Origin: Burkholderia ambifaria AMMD | GTDB taxonomy: Bacteria; Pseudomonadota; Gammaproteobacteria; Burkholderiales; Burkholderiaceae | DNA: 64,000 nt | Direction of reading: 5' to 3' | Assembly (NCBI RefSeq): GCF_000203915.1 | Contig: NC_008392.1 | Location: 682,001-746,000, forward strand | In this document: piece after piece, positions 55,800 through 64,000 of the stretch | How the letters are laid out: each line of letters starts with the position of its first letter | How positions within the stretch are numbered: the first letter of the stretch is position 1 | Program-made: the position numbers and the translations under genes | The notes under the pieces: model-generated | What the model was told of the DNA's origin: nothing | What the model saw: only the letters and a program-made list of their open reading frames with translations | Databases searched by the model: none

Positions 55800-56870
55800 A
55801 TGATGCACACAGTGTCGAATCATTCATCGACGGGGTTAAGCGTGAATCGTGGTAGAGGCGCCGGCAACGGGCATCAACGAGCAAGCGTAATCGTACTGTT
55901 GCTCGAAGGTTTCTCGATCATGCAGATGGGCAAGCTGGCCGCCGTTTTCGAACTCGCGAATCAACTTGGACGCGCCGAAGGCGCTTTCACCGACCGTTAC
56001 GAGTTGCGCTTGTATTCCGTGCATGGCGGGCCGGTTCGTTCGTCGTCGGGCGTGGGCATCTGGACGGAAGCGGCGCGCACGCTGGGAGCCAGCACGGTCC
56101 ATGCGATGTTCGTGTTGAGCGGTCAAGACGGGATCGACGCGCTCGACGAGCAGTTGATCGCGTGGCTCAGGCATGCGCACCAACGCGCGCGCGTCGTTCG
56201 TGGCAGCCACGGCGGCCGCAAGTTGCTCACGCAGATTCATCTGTCGCAGAAAGAGGTCGAGAAGGCCGGGCCGGCCGCGGACGGCAGCGGCGCGTCGTCT
56301 GCCGGACGCGATGACGATGAACCGGCCGGTGACGAAGACGACGGGCCGTTCTCCGATGCGTTGTCGATCGTCCGCGTGGACATGGGCTACGAGATCGCGC
56401 AGGAAATCGTGATGTGCATGGTGTCCGGCGCGAACCGCAAGCTGACCGACGTGCTGTTCGGCGCACGGGTCGCGCGCGCGAGCACGTTGATCCGGATGGC
56501 AGCGCATCACCTGCGCGTGAACAGCGAGAACCGGATCTCCATCGCCGATGCCGCGCAGGCCGCCGCGATGAGCGAGCGCAATTTCCTGCGGCGCTTCAAG
56601 AACGAAATCGGCGTCACGCCCACCGAGTTCGTGCTGAGGATCCGCCTCGAAAAGGCGTGCCGCATGCTGATCGAAACCGATCTTCCGGCGGACAAGGTCG
56701 CGCGACGCACGGGCCTCGGCAGCGGCGACCGGATGGCGAAGCTGTTTCGCCAGCACTTGCAGACTTCGCCAACCGAATATCGGGCGGCCGCCCGAAAAGG
56801 CGGCGACGCGTCGACCGACATGCTGTACGCATCGGACCTCGGCGACTGGATGAACGGCGCACCATCCTAG
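55800..56870 (+). CDS. GlxA-type AraC-family regulator
   Basis: 356 residues: N-terminal DJ-1/PfpI-like domain (about 28-200: SVIVLLLEGFSIMQMGKLAAVFELANQLG, AMFVLSGQDGID) and C-terminal AraC helix-turn-helix pair (ISIADAAQAAAMSERNFLRRFKNEIGVTPTEFVLRIRLEKACRML, then LGSGDRMAKLFRQHLQTSPTEYR). An acidic low-complexity insert (DDDEPAGDEDDG) splits the domains. The nucleophilic Cys of the DJ-1 family is not evident, so this domain is probably a sensor, not an enzyme. It precedes the exopolysaccharide operon by 840 bases in the same direction and may control it. Confidence 0.88.
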   Translation: MMHTVSNHSSTGLSVNRGRGAGNGHQRASVIVLLLEGFSIMQMGKLAAVFELANQLGRAEGAFTDRYELRLYSVHGGPVRSSSGVGIWTEAARTLGASTVHAMFVLSGQDGIDALDEQLIAWLRHAHQRARVVRGSHGGRKLLTQIHLSQKEVEKAGPAADGSGASSAGRDDDEPAGDEDDGPFSDALSIVRVDMGYEIAQEIVMCMVSGANRKLTDVLFGARVARASTLIRMAAHHLRVNSENRISIADAAQAAAMSERNFLRRFKNEIGVTPTEFVLRIRLEKACRMLIETDLPADKVARRTGLGSGDRMAKLFRQHLQTSPTEYRAAARKGGDASTDMLYASDLGDWMNGAPS

Positions 56871-57142
56871 ACGAACGATTGCAATTCGCCGTGCGCTGTC
56901 ATTCGGTGGAATGGCATTAAGCGAATTCAATTCGATATTCGAATATTGATGTTTCGTCAGAATGACGGTGACGTTATTCGGGCGTGGAAAATGACGGATA
57001 TAAGTCCGAATCCATGCGACGACGGCGGATTCGGCCACAATCGTGGCGCGGTCCGACACGGGGCGATCAAAACCATTTTCCGCTGATTAAATTATCGACT
57101 GGCCTTTCGAGGAGGCGGCACCCCGGCACTCCTCGGAATTTT

Positions 57143-57184
57143 GCCTGCCGTGTTGCCGTGAGCGCACTGTGCAGGCCTTTTTAT
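57143..57184 (+). terminator. Terminator-like hairpin with T-run
   Basis: Stem GCCTGC (57143-57148) and GCAGGC (57171-57176), then CTTTTTATT. The loop of 22 bases is long, so the stem is weak, yet the T-run on the plus strand fits termination of AraC-gene transcripts or attenuation of a long leader for the polysaccharide genes. Confidence 0.45.
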
Positions 57185-57190
57185 TCGTTG

Positions 57191-57228
57191 AGCGAGCATC
57201 CGGCCGATCGATCCGGCCGGTGCTCGCT
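57191..57228. terminator. Strong GC hairpin in the exopolysaccharide leader
   Basis: Nested stem AGCGAGCA/TGCTCGCT and CCGGCC/GGCCGG (14 pairs, one bulged T, 9-base loop), just 7 bases after the T-run above. No T-run follows it. It may be a second part of a tandem terminator or a structured regulatory element. Confidence 0.5.
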
Positions 57229-57711
57229 TGCAGGTCGCGGCAGTGCCAGATTATGCATGCGCTGTTCGCCGCGCCGGCAATGGCGGACGCAATGAACTGC
57301 AAATCGACATGTAAAGACGTGTCGTCCTTGTGATCTGAATTCGAGCATGAATCGTTGTGCGCGCACGTTATTCGTGCGCAGCGGATGCATTACCTGATTG
57401 GGGAAATGCATCGAATAATTCGCGCGCGGAATTGCCCTTGATTTGTTCCGCCATCAACAAGGCGGATTCGGACGCAAGCGATAAAAGCGCGAGTCGCCAC
57501 GAATATGATGCACTGCGGAAACGTCGAGGCGACGGATTGCAACGAGCGCCGCGGGGAATATGCATCGCAACCAGCCAGATCGTGATGCGTCGGAGTCGCG
57601 GCAGGCCGCCGCGGCGAGATCGAGGGGACGCTTGGCGCGACACGCGTGGCAGACGTGACATGCCGCTGCACCGCGAACGGATGTTGGATCCTGAATTAGG
57701 AGTTCATATCA

Positions 57712-58788
57712 ATGAATTCGTTGATCAATCGAGCGACCGATATCGGACTGATCGTGCTGGGCGCGTTCATTCCCGCGTTGATCGGTGCCACCGGCGGTGC
57801 GCGCGGCACCCTGTTCGACGGTGCGCTTGTCGCCTTTGCTGCCGCGCTGGCGTTGTCGGTATTTCCCGCCTGCGGCATCTACGAGGCGGCGCGCAGGCGC
57901 TCGGCGCTGCACGTGCTGGGCCGCACGGTGCTGGCCTGGATCGTCGTGCAGGGCATGAGCACCGCGCTGCTGTACGTGCTCCATCGTGCGCACGTGCTGT
58001 CGAGCGAGTGGTTCGTGTACTGGACGCTCGCGAGCGGGCTTGGCCTGATCGCATTCCGCGCGCTGACGCTCGCGATCTTCGGGATGATCGAGCGAGCGGG
58101 CGACCAGGTGCGTGCGGCGGCCATCGCGCATGCGGACCTGCGCGGCCAACGCGAGATCGGCCACCGGACGGTCGGGCGCATCAAGCGGATGGTCAAGCGC
58201 AGCTTCGACCTGGTCGGCGCGTCGATGCTGCTCGTCGTGCTCGCGCCGGTGTTGCTCGGCATCGCATGGACCGTGCGGCGCGACGGCGGCCCGGCGATCT
58301 TCGGGCACGAGCGCGTCGGCCGCAACGGCCGGCGGTTCAAGTGCCTGAAATTCCGCTCGATGGTGACGAACGCCGATGCGGTGCTCAAGGCTCTGCTGGA
58401 GCGCGACGCCGACGCCCGCGCGGAATGGGATCGCGAATTCAAGCTGAAGAACGATGTCCGCATCACGCCGATCGGCCGCTTGCTGCGCAAGACGAGTCTC
58501 GACGAACTGCCGCAGTTGCTGAACGTGCTGAAGGGCGACATGAGTCTCGTCGGGCCGCGCCCGATCGTCGAGGCCGAGCTCGAACGCTACGGCGCCGACG
58601 TGCGCTACTACCTGATGGCGAAACCCGGCATGACCGGCCTGTGGCAGGTCAGCGGCCGCAACGACACCGACTATTCGACGCGCGTGTCGCTCGACGTGTC
58701 CTATGTGCGCGAGTGGTCGCTGCGCCGTGACATCGGCATCCTGTTCCGGACGATCAACGTGGTGGTGCGCGGTTCGGGTGCGTATTAG
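57712..58788 (+). CDS. Undecaprenyl-phosphate phosphoglycosyl transferase, short form
   Basis: 358-residue membrane enzyme (polyprenol phosphate hexose-1-phosphate transferase) that places the first sugar on undecaprenyl phosphate. Catalytic C-terminal domain: VKRSFDLVGASMLLVVLAPVLLGIAW, GGPAIFGHERVGRNGRRFKCLKFRSM, LRKTSLDELPQLLNVLKGDMSLVGPRP (the Asp-Glu pair is catalytic), KPGMTGLWQVSGRND. About four N-terminal helices precede it, but the ~120-residue Rossmann-like middle domain of WbaP-type enzymes (about 460 residues) is absent; the last N-terminal helix leads directly into the catalytic part. TAGGAG lies upstream of the ATG. First gene of the exopolysaccharide operon. Confidence 0.92.
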   Translation: MNSLINRATDIGLIVLGAFIPALIGATGGARGTLFDGALVAFAAALALSVFPACGIYEAARRRSALHVLGRTVLAWIVVQGMSTALLYVLHRAHVLSSEWFVYWTLASGLGLIAFRALTLAIFGMIERAGDQVRAAAIAHADLRGQREIGHRTVGRIKRMVKRSFDLVGASMLLVVLAPVLLGIAWTVRRDGGPAIFGHERVGRNGRRFKCLKFRSMVTNADAVLKALLERDADARAEWDREFKLKNDVRITPIGRLLRKTSLDELPQLLNVLKGDMSLVGPRPIVEAELERYGADVRYYLMAKPGMTGLWQVSGRNDTDYSTRVSLDVSYVREWSLRRDIGILFRTINVVVRGSGAY

Positions 58789-58975
58789 CCGCTGCCACGC
58801 GCACGGATGCCGCGAAGGATGCGCGGCGGCGGCGCGTGACGACGGCAGGCATGGCGGTATCCAGCAGCAAGCAGTGGCAGCAAGCATGTCCGGTCTCGAC
58901 AGGGGTGCTGTACTCGCGGTCCACACGACGCGGGGCGACCGGCGCAATTTCAAATTAAAAAAGTGCGAGGTTGTA

Positions 58976-60151
58976 ATGCAGAGGTTGCGTCAAATGGAGT
59001 CGGCGCGTGCGTGCGCGCCGCGCCGAGCGTCGCGTGTCGGTCCGCTCGTGATGATCCTGCCGCTGTGCGCATTGCTGGGCGCGTGCGGCATCGCGCCGGG
59101 CATGCGCATGCAGCAGCCGGCGTCGATTCCGCTGCAAAGCGGCGCCACACCGGCCGACAGTGCCGCGTTGCCGGTTCCGGTCACGAACATCGACCTCACG
59201 CTGATCCGGCGCATGCGCGATACCGAGCGCGGTTCGCGCGGCGAAGCCCGCGATGTCGTCGCGTCGCCGGACGCGTACACCATCGGCCGCGGCGATGTGC
59301 TGCAGATCACCGTATGGGACCACCCCGAGCTCGCGGCGGCGCTCGGTGCGCCGGCGCAGGCCGCGCCACGCGCGGCGGATGCACCGCCGGGTTTCGTCGT
59401 CGACCAGGACGGCACGCTGCAGTTTCCCTATGCGGGCCGGCTGACGGTCGCCGGACTGACGGCCGAGCAGGTGCAGACGCAGCTCACGCGCCGTCTCGAC
59501 AAGACGTTCAGGAATCCGCAGGTCACCGTGCGTATCGCGTCGTTCCGCGCGAAGCAGGTGTATATCGAGGGCGAGGTGCATACGCCGGGCTCGCAAGCCG
59601 TGAATGACATCCCGATGACGCTGTATGACGCGATCGGGCGGGCCGGTGGCTTTTCGGCGGCGGCCGATCAAAGCCGCATCGTGCTGGTGCGCGACGGCGT
59701 CGAGCGCCGGATCGACCTGACCGAGATGGCCGAGCAGGGCCGCAATCCGTCGAAGATGGTGCTGCGCAACGGCGACCTCGTGCGGGTGCTGCCGCGCGAC
59801 GAAAGCGGCGTGTTCGTGATGGGCGAGGTCAACAAGCCCGTGACGGCGTTGCCGATGCGCAATGGCCGGCTGACGCTGAGCGAGGCGATCGCGCAGGCCG
59901 GCAGCCTGAACGCGAACACGGCCGATGCCGCGCAACTCTACGTGGTGCGCGGGATGCAGGACGAGCAGCCACAGGTCTATCACCTCGATGCGCGCTCGCC
60001 GGTCGCGATGGTGCTGGCGAATCAGTTCCAGCTGAAGCCGAAGGACATCGTCTATGTCGACGGCAACGGGCTCGTCCGCTTCAGCCGCGTGCTCAGCCTG
60101 TTGCTGCCGGCCATCAACGCCGGCTTGACCGCGGCGATTGCGACCAAATGA
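58976..60151 (+). CDS. Polysaccharide export lipoprotein (Wza-like)
   Basis: 391-residue outer-membrane export protein. Lipoprotein signal with lipobox ALLGAC (Cys37), then the poly-export domain (YTIGRGDVLQITVWDHPEL, FVVDQDGTLQFPYAGRLTVAGLT, VTVRIASFRAKQVYIEGEVHTPG) and SLBB repeats (LYDAIGRAGGFS, VFVMGEVNKPVTALPMRNGRLTLSEAIAQAG). Wza forms an octamer that lets the polymer cross the periplasm and outer membrane, working with Wzc. ATG 58976 chosen; the frame extends upstream without a signal peptide. The phosphatase gene overlaps its stop (ATGA). The 187-base gap before it is AT-rich just upstream of the start. Confidence 0.93.
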   Translation: MQRLRQMESARACAPRRASRVGPLVMILPLCALLGACGIAPGMRMQQPASIPLQSGATPADSAALPVPVTNIDLTLIRRMRDTERGSRGEARDVVASPDAYTIGRGDVLQITVWDHPELAAALGAPAQAAPRAADAPPGFVVDQDGTLQFPYAGRLTVAGLTAEQVQTQLTRRLDKTFRNPQVTVRIASFRAKQVYIEGEVHTPGSQAVNDIPMTLYDAIGRAGGFSAAADQSRIVLVRDGVERRIDLTEMAEQGRNPSKMVLRNGDLVRVLPRDESGVFVMGEVNKPVTALPMRNGRLTLSEAIAQAGSLNANTADAAQLYVVRGMQDEQPQVYHLDARSPVAMVLANQFQLKPKDIVYVDGNGLVRFSRVLSLLLPAINAGLTAAIATK

Positions 60152-60582
60152 TGGAATCCATCCTGATCGTTTGCGAGGGCAACATCTGCCGCAGCCCGAT
60201 GGCCGAAGCGATGCTGCGTCAGGCCATGCCCGGGCGGCGCGTGGCATCCGCCGGACTGAACGCGCTGGTCGGCATGCCGGCCGCGCCGTACGCGCAGGAG
60301 GTGATGCGCATGCGCGGGTTCGACGTGTCGACGCATCGCGCGCAGCAGATCGGCCGCTCCCTGTGCACCGACGCCGATCTGATCCTCGTGATGGACCGTC
60401 GCCAGCGCACGTCGCTCGAGAACCAGTTCCCGTTCGTGCGGGGGCGCGTGTTCCGCCTCGGCGAGTACACGGATTTCGACGTGCACGACCCTCACCGCCA
60501 GCCCAGATTCGTGTTCGAACGCTGCGCGCGCCTGATCGAACTCGGTGTGTCCGAGTGGTCGAAGCGCCTGCGTATCGTCTGA
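60148..60582 (+). CDS. Low-molecular-weight protein tyrosine phosphatase (Wzb-like)
   Basis: 144-residue phosphatase. The P-loop is CEGNICRS (Cys and Arg of CX5R near the N-terminus) and the general acid Asp is in VHDPHRQP. In polysaccharide operons it removes phosphate from the Tyr-rich tail of Wzc, allowing polymer assembly to cycle. It overlaps the wza-like gene by 4 bases and precedes the Wzc-like gene by 52 bases. Confidence 0.95.
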   Translation: MMESILIVCEGNICRSPMAEAMLRQAMPGRRVASAGLNALVGMPAAPYAQEVMRMRGFDVSTHRAQQIGRSLCTDADLILVMDRRQRTSLENQFPFVRGRVFRLGEYTDFDVHDPHRQPRFVFERCARLIELGVSEWSKRLRIV

Positions 60583-60634
60583 AGCGCCGTCGGTCGATGC
60601 CCCACTGGAACCCAATACGCCTCATATCGTTGCC

Positions 60635-62872
60635 ATGACCCAACCCTCCGCCCCGCCGCAGCAAACCGCCGAAGACGGCAGCGAGACCGATTTCGTCGCG
60701 GTGCTCGACATCCTGCTGGAAAGCCGCTGGCTGATCGCGGCCATCACGTGCGTGGTGCTGGCCGCCGGCCTCGCATACGCGATTCTCGGCAAGCCCGTGT
60801 TCGAAGCCAACATCATGGTCCAGGTCGAGGACAGCCCCGACACGTCGGCCGCCAAGTCGTTGCTGGGCGATGTGTCGTCGCTGTTCGACGTGAAGTCGTC
60901 GGCCGCCGCCGAACAGCAGATCCTCGCGTCGCGACTGGTCGTCGAACGCGCGGTCGACAGGCTCAACCTGTTCATCGACGCGTCGCCGAAGCGCTTTCCG
61001 GTGATCGGCGACTGGATCGCGCGCCACCGCGACGGCCTGTCCGACCCCGGCCTGGCCGGCTTCGGCGGCTACGCCTGGGGCCGCGAGCGCATCGACGTGC
61101 CGCGGTTCGACGTACCGCGCAAGAACGAAGGCGACGCGTTCACGCTGACGAGCCTCGGCGGCAAGCGCTATCGGCTCGAAGGCGGCGATCTCGACGACGC
61201 AGTCGAGGGCACGGTCGGCATGCTCGAAACGTTCCGCTCGCCGCGCGGCCCGATCACGCTTCAGGTCGCGTCGATTGCCGCAAAGCCCGGCGCCGCGTTC
61301 GTGCTGGTGCGCAACTCGCGGCTGAAGACGATCGAGGACATCCGCGACCGCCTCAACGTGCAGGAGCGCGTGAAGCAATCGGACGTCGTCGTCGCCAGCC
61401 TTCAGGATACCGATCCGAAATGGGTCAGCGACACGATGAACGAGATCGGTCGCCAGTACGTGCGGCAGAACATCGAGCGGAAATCGGCGGAGGCCGCACA
61501 GTCGCTCGAATTCCTGACCGCACAGCTGCCGCAGCTTAAGCAGCAGTTGACCGATTCCGAAGCGCGCCTGACGAAGCTGCGCAACGAGCACGGCACGGTC
61601 GACCTTACCGAGGAAGCAAAACTCGCGCTGGCGCAGACCGCCGACGCGAAGACGCGCCTGCTCGAGCTGCAGCAGAAGCGGCAGGAGCTGATGTCGCGCT
61701 TCACCGAACGGCACCCGAGCGTGGCCGTGATCGACGAGCAGATCGCCGCGCTGAACGGTTATCGCAGCACCGCCGAGCAGCAGATCCGGCGTCTGCCGGA
61801 CCTGCAGCAGGAAACCGTGCGGATGATGCTCGACGTGAAGGTCAACACGGACCTCTACACGGCGCTGCTGAACAACATGCAGCAGCTGCAGCTCGTGCAG
61901 GCCGGCAAGGTCGGCAACGTGCGCCTCGTCGATACGGCGGCGGTGCCGGAAGTGGCGGTGCGGCCGAAGAAGGTGCTCGTCGCGCTGGCGTCGCTGCTGC
62001 TCGGGCTGCTCGCCGGATGCGGCACCGCGATCGTCCGCTCGATGCTGTTCCACGGGATCTCCGATCACAACGAGATCGAGCGCCGTCTCGGCCTAGCGGT
62101 GTACGCGACGGTCCCGATCAGCGACCATCAGCGCGACCTGGCCGAGGAGGCCGCGCGCAAGAGCGGCCACAGGTCGATCCTGTCGATCGACTTCCCGAAC
62201 GAGCCGGCCGTCGAGTGCCTGCGCAGCCTGCGCACCGCATTGCAGTTCGCGATGCTCGAGGCGAAGAACAACGTCGTGCTGATCGCGGGTCCGGCGCCGG
62301 GTGTCGGCAAGACCTTCCTCTCGTCGAACCTCGCCGTCGTGATGGCGAGCGCCGGCAAGCGCGTGCTGCTGATCGACGGCGACATTCGCAAGGGCCGGTT
62401 GCACGACTATCTCGGCTTTCCGCGCGGCCGCGGCTTCACCGAGCTGATCGCCGGCAGCGCGCGCGTGGAGGACGTGATTCACCGCGAGGTGGTCGACGGT
62501 CTCGACTTCATCTCGACCGGCACGATGCCGAAGAATCCCGCGGAACTGCTGCTGAACCGCAATCTCGCGACGCTGGTCGGCGATCTGTCGTCGCGCTATG
62601 ACATCGTCGTGATCGACTCGGCGCCGGTGCTCGCGGTGCCCGATACCGGCATTCTCGGCGCGGTCGCCGGCACCGCGCTGCTCGTCACGATGGCAGGCAA
62701 GACGAAGCTCGGCGAGATCGGCGAATCCGCGAAGCGCTTCGCGCAGAACGGCATCCGCCTGAACGGCGTGATCTTCAACGGTGTCAATCCGCGGCTCGGA
62801 CAGTACGGGTACGGGTCGAAATATGGCGGTTACCGCTATGTCGCCTACGAATACGGGGCGCAAGATGCGTGA
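60635..62872 (+). CDS. Polysaccharide co-polymerase/tyrosine autokinase (Wzc-like)
   Basis: 745-residue inner-membrane protein with Wzz and BY-kinase domains. TM1 (WLIAAITCVVLAAGLAYAILG), long periplasmic coiled-coil (SEARLTKLRNEHGTVDLTEEAKLALAQTADAKTRLLELQQKRQELMSRF), TM2 (VLVALASLLLGLLAGCGTAIV), then the kinase: Walker A GPAPGVGKTF, Walker A' LLIDGDIRKGRLH, Walker B IVVIDSAPV, and a C-terminal Tyr cluster (YGYGSKYGGYRYVAYEYG) with seven Tyr in the last 20 residues or so. It controls chain length and links to Wza. ATG 60635 chosen; the frame extends upstream into the phosphatase gene. Confidence 0.95.
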   Translation: MTQPSAPPQQTAEDGSETDFVAVLDILLESRWLIAAITCVVLAAGLAYAILGKPVFEANIMVQVEDSPDTSAAKSLLGDVSSLFDVKSSAAAEQQILASRLVVERAVDRLNLFIDASPKRFPVIGDWIARHRDGLSDPGLAGFGGYAWGRERIDVPRFDVPRKNEGDAFTLTSLGGKRYRLEGGDLDDAVEGTVGMLETFRSPRGPITLQVASIAAKPGAAFVLVRNSRLKTIEDIRDRLNVQERVKQSDVVVASLQDTDPKWVSDTMNEIGRQYVRQNIERKSAEAAQSLEFLTAQLPQLKQQLTDSEARLTKLRNEHGTVDLTEEAKLALAQTADAKTRLLELQQKRQELMSRFTERHPSVAVIDEQIAALNGYRSTAEQQIRRLPDLQQETVRMMLDVKVNTDLYTALLNNMQQLQLVQAGKVGNVRLVDTAAVPEVAVRPKKVLVALASLLLGLLAGCGTAIVRSMLFHGISDHNEIERRLGLAVYATVPISDHQRDLAEEAARKSGHRSILSIDFPNEPAVECLRSLRTALQFAMLEAKNNVVLIAGPAPGVGKTFLSSNLAVVMASAGKRVLLIDGDIRKGRLHDYLGFPRGRGFTELIAGSARVEDVIHREVVDGLDFISTGTMPKNPAELLLNRNLATLVGDLSSRYDIVVIDSAPVLAVPDTGILGAVAGTALLVTMAGKTKLGEIGESAKRFAQNGIRLNGVIFNGVNPRLGQYGYGSKYGGYRYVAYEYGAQDA

Positions 62873-62938
62873 TGCGCGCCGCGCCACCGCCGGCGGCCCG
62901 GCCCGCGCATCCGCTCGCGCGCGGCGCACGGAGGCGAG

Positions 62939-64000
62939 ATGATCAATCCGCGGGATTCGATCGTGTCGCTCGCCGGCGTCGTGGTCGGCCAGATCGCGCT
63001 GTTCGTCTGCATCTTCGTGATCGGACGGCGCTTCGGGCCGGCGTCGCTCGGCCACTTCAACTACCTGCTCGCGCTGGCGACCTTCGCCGGCACGCTGCTC
63101 GCGTTCCGCTACGAACTCGCGTGCGTCGATGACGCGCCGGGCGAGTCGTTCAATGCGTTCGTCAACGTGACGGCGCTGAGCCTGGTCGTCGTCGCGGTGT
63201 TCGCCATCGTGATCGCCGTCGCCGGCCGCACGGATCTTTATCTGGTCGCCGTCTATGCGCTGGCATCGTTCGTGCAACTGGCCGCCGGATCGTATCTGAA
63301 CAGTCTCAGGCGCTACGGATGGATTGCGCTGTCGCGCGTGGTGGTCAACGGCGCGTTTCTCGCCGGCCTCGTGCTGTCGCTCGCATGCGCTGCGTGCGGC
63401 CAGGTCGACGTGTTCGCGCTGTACGCATGGGTGAGCGCCGCGGTCTCGATCGTGATGGCCGCGGCGATCCTGTTTTCCGGCTATCGGGCCGGGTATTCGT
63501 TCATGCTGTCCCGCCGATTCTTCGTCAGGAATCGCCGTTTCGCGCTGTATATCCTGCCGTCGACGCTGTGCGCGTCGGTGCTGACCTACGCGCTGTCGAT
63601 CGCGATTCCGCACTGGTTCGACGCGCAGAGCGCCGGCTACTTCGCCGCGGCTTACCGGCTCGGGTTCTTTCCGGTTTCGCTGATCGCGCAGAGCGTCGGC
63701 GGCGTGTTTCGCCGCGATGCGATCGGCGCGATGGCGCGACCGGATGCGGGCACGACGGTGCGGCGCGTGTACCGGACCTACGCGCGCGCACTCGCGGGCC
63801 TTGCTGCCGTGTACATGGCCGGTGGGCTGCTGCTGTTCGCGCCGCTCGTCAACCTGTTCTTCGGGGAAAGCTGGCGCGGCTCGGTCGGGTTCTATCACAG
63901 CCTGATGCCGCTGTTCGCGCTGCAGCTGCTCTATGTGCCGCTGTCGCAGATCTTCCTCGCGACCCGCGCGCAGCGCATCGATTTCCTGTTTCAGCTGACC
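62939..64000 (+). CDS. Polysaccharide flippase (Wzx-like), cut by window end
   Basis: The frame starts at ATG 62939, preceded by GGAGGCGAG, and stays open to the last base (354 codons so far; usual length about 400-480). It begins MINPRDSIVSLAGVVVGQIA, then FVCIFVIGRRFGPASLGHFNYLLALATFAGTLLAFRYELACV, the N-terminal two helices of MOP-family (O-antigen/polysaccharide) flippases, and many further hydrophobic helices. It should move undecaprenyl-linked repeat units across the inner membrane. Only the first part is present, so C-terminal features cannot be checked. Confidence 0.85.
   Translation, partial: MINPRDSIVSLAGVVVGQIALFVCIFVIGRRFGPASLGHFNYLLALATFAGTLLAFRYELACVDDAPGESFNAFVNVTALSLVVVAVFAIVIAVAGRTDLYLVAVYALASFVQLAAGSYLNSLRRYGWIALSRVVVNGAFLAGLVLSLACAACGQVDVFALYAWVSAAVSIVMAAAILFSGYRAGYSFMLSRRFFVRNRRFALYILPSTLCASVLTYALSIAIPHWFDAQSAGYFAAAYRLGFFPVSLIAQSVGGVFRRDAIGAMARPDAGTTVRRVYRTYARALAGLAAVYMAGGLLLFAPLVNLFFGESWRGSVGFYHSLMPLFALQLLYVPLSQIFLATRAQRIDFLFQLT

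Larger units (their letters stand above)
56871..57711 (+). promoter_or_regulatory. Long leader upstream of the exopolysaccharide operon
   Basis: 841 bases without a supported gene. It contains two hairpins: 57143-57184, GCCTGC/GCAGGC with a 22-base loop, followed by CTTTTTATT, which looks like a weak intrinsic terminator; and 57191-57228, AGCGAGCA/TGCTCGCT plus CCGGCC/GGCCGG with one bulged T and a 9-base loop. Both lie more than 480 bases before the first operon gene. I found no ops/JUMPstart-like GGCGGTAG and no clear -24/-12 box. Confidence 0.5.

Noticed and set aside
58955..62068. Very long antisense frame over wza, wzb and wzc
   Set aside because: Mirror of strongly GC-biased coding on the other strand; His/Arg/Ala-rich sequence with no fold, and the sense genes are certain.

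Overview
The window reads as a GC-rich (about two-thirds G+C by eye) Burkholderia replicon, most likely from the Burkholderia cepacia complex (Bcc). The evidence is the strong G/C third-position codon use, the porin, sigma factor and acetyl-CoA synthetase types, and a large cluster with a LysR regulator that matches what I recall of the afc/shvR antifungal-lipid locus on Bcc chromosome 3 (pC3). Species and replicon are inferences from memory; no database search was possible.

Layout. (1) 1-7326: a small CxxCxGxG zinc-binding protein, a possible gene remnant, a DctPQM TRAP transporter operon for a carboxylated solute, a secreted beta-propeller lactonase, a chemoreceptor and a small hypothetical gene. 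(2) 7358-34723: a biosynthetic cluster of about 25 genes. A long leftward operon (30872 to 7358), with most genes overlapping or separated by a few bases, encodes a fatty acyl-AMP ligase, a LolD/FtsX ABC transporter, a LolA-like periplasmic protein, an outer-membrane barrel, acyl-CoA dehydrogenase-like proteins, an ACP, a ferritin-like diiron oxygenase, two KAS III-type proteins, a PLP decarboxylase, a second AMP ligase, a citrate-synthase homologue, a methyltransferase, a TauD-type dioxygenase, an ABC-2 exporter, a membrane protein and a GlcD-type flavoprotein. A short rightward unit (desaturase plus a second diiron protein) diverges from it, followed by an AT-rich gap and the LysR gene. Together they suggest synthesis and envelope export of a modified fatty-acyl product. 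(3) 34937-39201: alpha/beta hydrolase, MHS-family transporter, a 9-bp minisatellite of about 37 copies, and a general porin.

(4) 39429-54722: an alcohol-oxidation region. It holds acetyl-CoA synthetase, a second RpoD-like sigma factor, a HiPIP, a binding-protein/cytochrome c fusion, a PQQ alcohol dehydrogenase with the Asp-Tyr-Asp signature of lanthanide enzymes, a prolyl-iminopeptidase-like hydrolase, an AcoR-type sigma-54 activator and pqqABCDE. I find matching -24/-12 (sigma-54) promoters in front of pqqA, the dehydrogenase and acs. Each has one or two copies of a shared 19-bp element (nTGT-N8-GCAACAC) upstream, which is the best candidate for the activator's binding site. This would join cofactor synthesis, alcohol oxidation and acetate activation into one regulon.

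(5) 54723-64000: an AT-rich gap, a GlxA-type AraC regulator, a long leader with two hairpins, and the start of a Wzy-type exopolysaccharide operon (phosphoglycosyl transferase, Wza, Wzb, Wzc, and a flippase cut by the window end).
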